Shown here one piece after another: positions 61,783 through 64,000 of a stretch of DNA of 64,000 nucleotides. A program made the position numbers and the translations under genes. How positions within the stretch are numbered: position 1 is the first letter of the stretch; the number at the start of each line of letters is the position of its first letter. The stretch spans positions 2,263,419 through 2,327,418 of the forward strand of contig NZ_CP053069.1 in the NCBI RefSeq assembly GCF_013003965.1, in the 5' to 3' direction. The DNA comes from Usitatibacter rugosus (GTDB taxonomy: Bacteria > Pseudomonadota > Gammaproteobacteria > Burkholderiales > Usitatibacteraceae). Under the pieces are notes generated by a model. That model saw only the letters and a list, made by a program, of their open reading frames with translations, was not told where the DNA came from and made no database searches.

Positions 61783-62709
61783 CTAACCCTGGGTGGCGGC
61801 CGCGGTGAGCGCGGCCGTATCGTTGATGGCGATGACTTCGGCGTCTCCCGCGATGCGCTTGGAGAGCCCGGTGAGCACCTTGCCCGGCCCGCACTCGACC
61901 ATGCGCGTGACGCCATGGCTCGCGAGGAACTGCACCGTTTCGATCCAGCGCACGGGGTTATAGAGTTGCTCGACGAGGGCCTGGCGGATCCGCGTGGGGT
62001 CGTCGAAGGCCTGCACGTCGCGGTTCTGCACGACCGGGACCTGCGGCTTGCCCATCGGCAGCGCGGCGAGGCGCTCGGCCAGCCGATCGGCGGCCGGCTT
62101 CATGAGGCTGCAGTGCGACGGCGCGCTCATCGGCAGCATCACGGCCCTCTTGGCACCCTTCTCCTTCGCCGCGGCCATGCCACGCTCCACCGCGGTGCGA
62201 TGGCCGGCGATCACGATCTGCCCGGGGGAATTCAGGTTCGCGGGCTCGAGCACTTCGCCTTGCGCGGCGGCGGCGCACACCTCGCGGATGGCGGGCTCGT
62301 CGAGACCGAGGATCGCGGCGATACCGCCGGTGCCTTCGGGTACGGCTTCCTGCATGGACTGCGCACGGAAGCGCACGAGCGGCACGGCGTCTTCGAATTT
62401 CAGCACGCCGGAAGCGACCAGTGCGGTGTATTCACCGAGGCTGTGCCCGGCGAAGTACGCGGGCATCGCGCCGCCCTTCTCGCGCCAGGCACGCCAGCAC
62501 GCCACGCCGGCGATCAGCATCACGGGCTGCGTGTTGACGGTCTGGTTCAGCGCTTCGGCCGGCCCCTCGGTGACCATCTTCCAGTAGTCGACGTCCACGA
62601 GCGCGGACGCCTCGCGAAACGTCTTCTCGACCACGGGAAGATCGGCGAAGCCCTGCATCATGCCGAGCGATTGGGAGCCTTGTCCGGGAAAGAGGATGGC
62701 GAGGGTCAT
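61783..62709 (-). CDS. fabD: Malonyl-CoA-ACP transacylase
   Basis: A 308-residue enzyme that loads malonyl groups on ACP. Catalytic Ser90 in AGHSLGEYTALVASG, QSMQEAVPEGTGGIAAILG, and the His in SAPSHCSLM. It uses malonyl-CoA, so in principle draws on the same pool as the malonyl-CoA decarboxylase encoded at 14160. Start ATG at 62709; 7 nt after fabH. Confidence 0.96.
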   Translation of the reverse strand: MTLAILFPGQGSQSLGMMQGFADLPVVEKTFREASALVDVDYWKMVTEGPAEALNQTVNTQPVMLIAGVACWRAWREKGGAMPAYFAGHSLGEYTALVASGVLKFEDAVPLVRFRAQSMQEAVPEGTGGIAAILGLDEPAIREVCAAAAQGEVLEPANLNSPGQIVIAGHRTAVERGMAAAKEKGAKRAVMLPMSAPSHCSLMKPAADRLAERLAALPMGKPQVPVVQNRDVQAFDDPTRIRQALVEQLYNPVRWIETVQFLASHGVTRMVECGPGKVLTGLSKRIAGDAEVIAINDTAALTAAATQG

Positions 62710-62716
62710 GAGGGGA

Positions 62717-63676
62717 TCAATAACGGAGGAGGACGGAGCCCCAGGTGAACCCACCGCCCACGCCCTGCAGCAGGACGAGGTGGCCGGGCTTCACGCGGCC
62801 GTCGCGCGCGGCGACGTCCAGGGCGAGCGGAATGGAGGCGGCCGACGTGTTGGCGTGCCGGTCGACGGTGATGATGCATTTGTCCTCGGCGAGGCCGAGC
62901 TTCTTGCCGACGAACGAGATGATGCGGACATTGGCCTGGTGCGCGATGTACGCGTCGAGATCGGCGACCGCGAAGCCCTGCCCCGCGAGCGTGCTGCGGG
63001 CACTTTGCTCCAGCACGCGCACCGCGAGCTTGAACACGGCCTGGCCGTCCATCTTGAGCGTCGGGTCGCCGGTGATGCAGCCGCGGTCGACGTGGCCGGG
63101 CGTGTTGAGGATCTTCGCGTGGCGGCCGTCGGCATGCAGCTCGGAGGCGAGGATGCCGGGCTTGTCGGAGGCCTCGAGCACGATCGCGCCCGCGCCATCG
63201 CCGAAGAGCACGCAGGTGCCGCGGTCTTTCCAATCGAGGATGCGCGAGAAAACTTCCGCGCCCACGACCAGCGCGCATTTGTGCGCACCGGACTTGATGA
63301 AGAGATCGGCCGTGGCGAGCGCGTAGACGAAGCCCGAGCACACGGCCTGCACGTCGAACGCGGCGCCCTTCGTGACGCCCAGCTTCGCCTGCAGCAGGCA
63401 CGCGGACGACGGGAACACCATGTCCGGCGTGGACGTGGCGAGGATGATGAGGTCGACGTCCTCGGGCGTGCGGCCCGCGGCCGCGAGCGCGTTGCGGCAG
63501 GCGTGAAGCGCGAGATCGCTGGTGCACTCGCCCTCGGCCGCGATGTGCCGCTGGCGGATGCCGGTGCGCTCGACGATCCACTCGTTGCTGGTCTCGACGA
63601 TCTTCGACAGCTCGTCGTTCGAGACGACGTTCGCGGGCAGGTACGAGCCGGTGCCGGTGATGCGCGAAAAGGTCAT
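62717..63676 (-). CDS. fabH: 3-oxoacyl-ACP synthase III
   Basis: A 319-residue initiating condensing enzyme. Catalytic Cys113 in [13 protein letters not shown], His in [11 protein letters not shown] and Asn in [13 protein letters not shown]. Start overlaps the plsX stop (ATGA). It joins acetyl-CoA with malonyl-ACP to begin fatty acid synthesis. Confidence 0.97.
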   Translation of the reverse strand: MTFSRITGTGSYLPANVVSNDELSKIVETSNEWIVERTGIRQRHIAAEGECTSDLALHACRNALAAAGRTPEDVDLIILATSTPDMVFPSSACLLQAKLGVTKGAAFDVQAVCSGFVYALATADLFIKSGAHKCALVVGAEVFSRILDWKDRGTCVLFGDGAGAIVLEASDKPGILASELHADGRHAKILNTPGHVDRGCITGDPTLKMDGQAVFKLAVRVLEQSARSTLAGQGFAVADLDAYIAHQANVRIISFVGKKLGLAEDKCIITVDRHANTSAASIPLALDVAARDGRVKPGHLVLLQGVGGGFTWGSVLLRY

Positions 63677-64000
63677 GCGGCGGCCTCGTCGGCGGGCTTC
63701 GCAGCCTCGGCGGGCTTTGCCGCGAGCAGTCCCAGCTCGTGCAGGCGCGTGATCTCCTGGCCGATGCGGTCGTTCACGCCGTGCGTGATCTCGGAGGCGG
63801 CGCGCGCGAGCGCAGTGCGAAACGCCAGGCGATCGGCCGATCCGTGGCTCTTCACCACGATGCCGCGCAGGCCCAGCAAGGCGGCGCCGTTGTAGCGGCG
63901 ATGGTCGAGGCGGCGGCGGAAGCGCTTGATGACGCCGTAGGAGACCGCGGCGGCGAGCTTCGAGAGGACGCCGCGCGTGTACTCCTCCTTCAGGAAGTCG
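63673..64000 (-). CDS. plsX: Phosphate acyltransferase PlsX, C-terminal part
   Basis: Partial: the gene enters from beyond the right edge and its last ~108 codons are here. Reading from the edge, [17 protein letters not shown], then [19 protein letters not shown], then [17 protein letters not shown] match the PlsX C-terminus. PlsX makes acyl-phosphate from acyl-ACP for phospholipid synthesis. The stop overlaps fabH by 4 nt. The tail ([14 protein letters not shown]) is longer and Ala-rich compared with E. coli. Confidence 0.93.
   Translation of the reverse strand, partial: DFLKEEYTRGVLSKLAAAVSYGVIKRFRRRLDHRRYNGAALLGLRGIVVKSHGSADRLAFRTALARAASEITHGVNDRIGQEITRLHELGLLAAKPAEAAKPADEAAA

Overview
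The window is about 64 kb of GC-rich chromosomal DNA from a betaproteobacterium. I infer this from the gene order plsX-fabH-fabD-fabG-acpP-fabF-pabC-mltG-tmk-holB-pilZ-tatD, phasins with Lys/Ala-rich tails, a hemP/bfd iron locus, a Bug-type tripartite tricarboxylate binding protein and a RocD/GcdH/FadD set typical of soil Burkholderiales, Nitrosomonadales or Rhodocyclales. I cannot name the species. I saw no rRNA, tRNA, CRISPR array, transposase or prophage gene. Coding density is high, and many genes overlap by 4 nt (ATGA, GTGA, TTGA).

Layout. 1-2.9 kb: end of a class V aminotransferase, a DUF3429 membrane protein and an S9 peptidase. 3.0-10.8 kb: an iron island (hemP and a coupled small Cys protein; bfd, tonB, a cytochrome c-FTR1 permease, a siderophore receptor, piuC, a DUF3016 protein, bacterioferritin and a coupled secreted 8-Cys protein). 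A Fur-like box sits between two divergent promoters that appear to share one -35 hexamer. 10.8-14.1 kb: gcdH, a secreted protein, an SGNH hydrolase and a DUF1178 protein. 14.2-21.8 kb: a minus-strand operon of gntR, an FAD/Fe-S oxidase, a malonate-decarboxylase-like carboxyltransferase, malonyl-CoA synthetase and malonyl-CoA decarboxylase. It is divergent from a glyoxylate aminotransferase, with a matching pair of GntR operators. 25-28.9 kb: coniferyl-aldehyde dehydrogenase, a Tat protein and a GMC oxidoreductase. 28.9-30.2 kb: rocD behind a structured leader RNA.

30.4-34.8 kb: a molybdenum hydroxylase pair and fadD. 34.9-47.1 kb is rich in storage-lipid genes: two paralogous phasins, an acyl-CoA-binding protein, a WS/DGAT wax ester synthase and a two-domain fatty acyl-CoA reductase of the Marinobacter alcohol-forming type. 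Together these can make wax esters from acyl-CoA. A sigma-54 promoter with upstream repeats drives a DUF1800-DUF1501 export operon (37.8-42.3 kb). 47.1-51.7 kb: bcp, a lipase, a spermidine-synthase-like membrane protein and a 2-hydroxyacid dehydrogenase. 51.7-64 kb: rlmM, a GNAT protein, tatD, cfa, pilZ, holB, tmk, mltG, pabC and the fatty acid synthesis cluster, ending inside plsX.

The least explained material is non-coding. Three copies of a long palindrome built from GATAAAC-type units each lie exactly between convergent genes, and two further palindromes of the same architecture but different units occur at 44.4 and 54.1 kb. The rocD leader and the sigma-54/DUF1800 locus are the other best candidates for undescribed biology.
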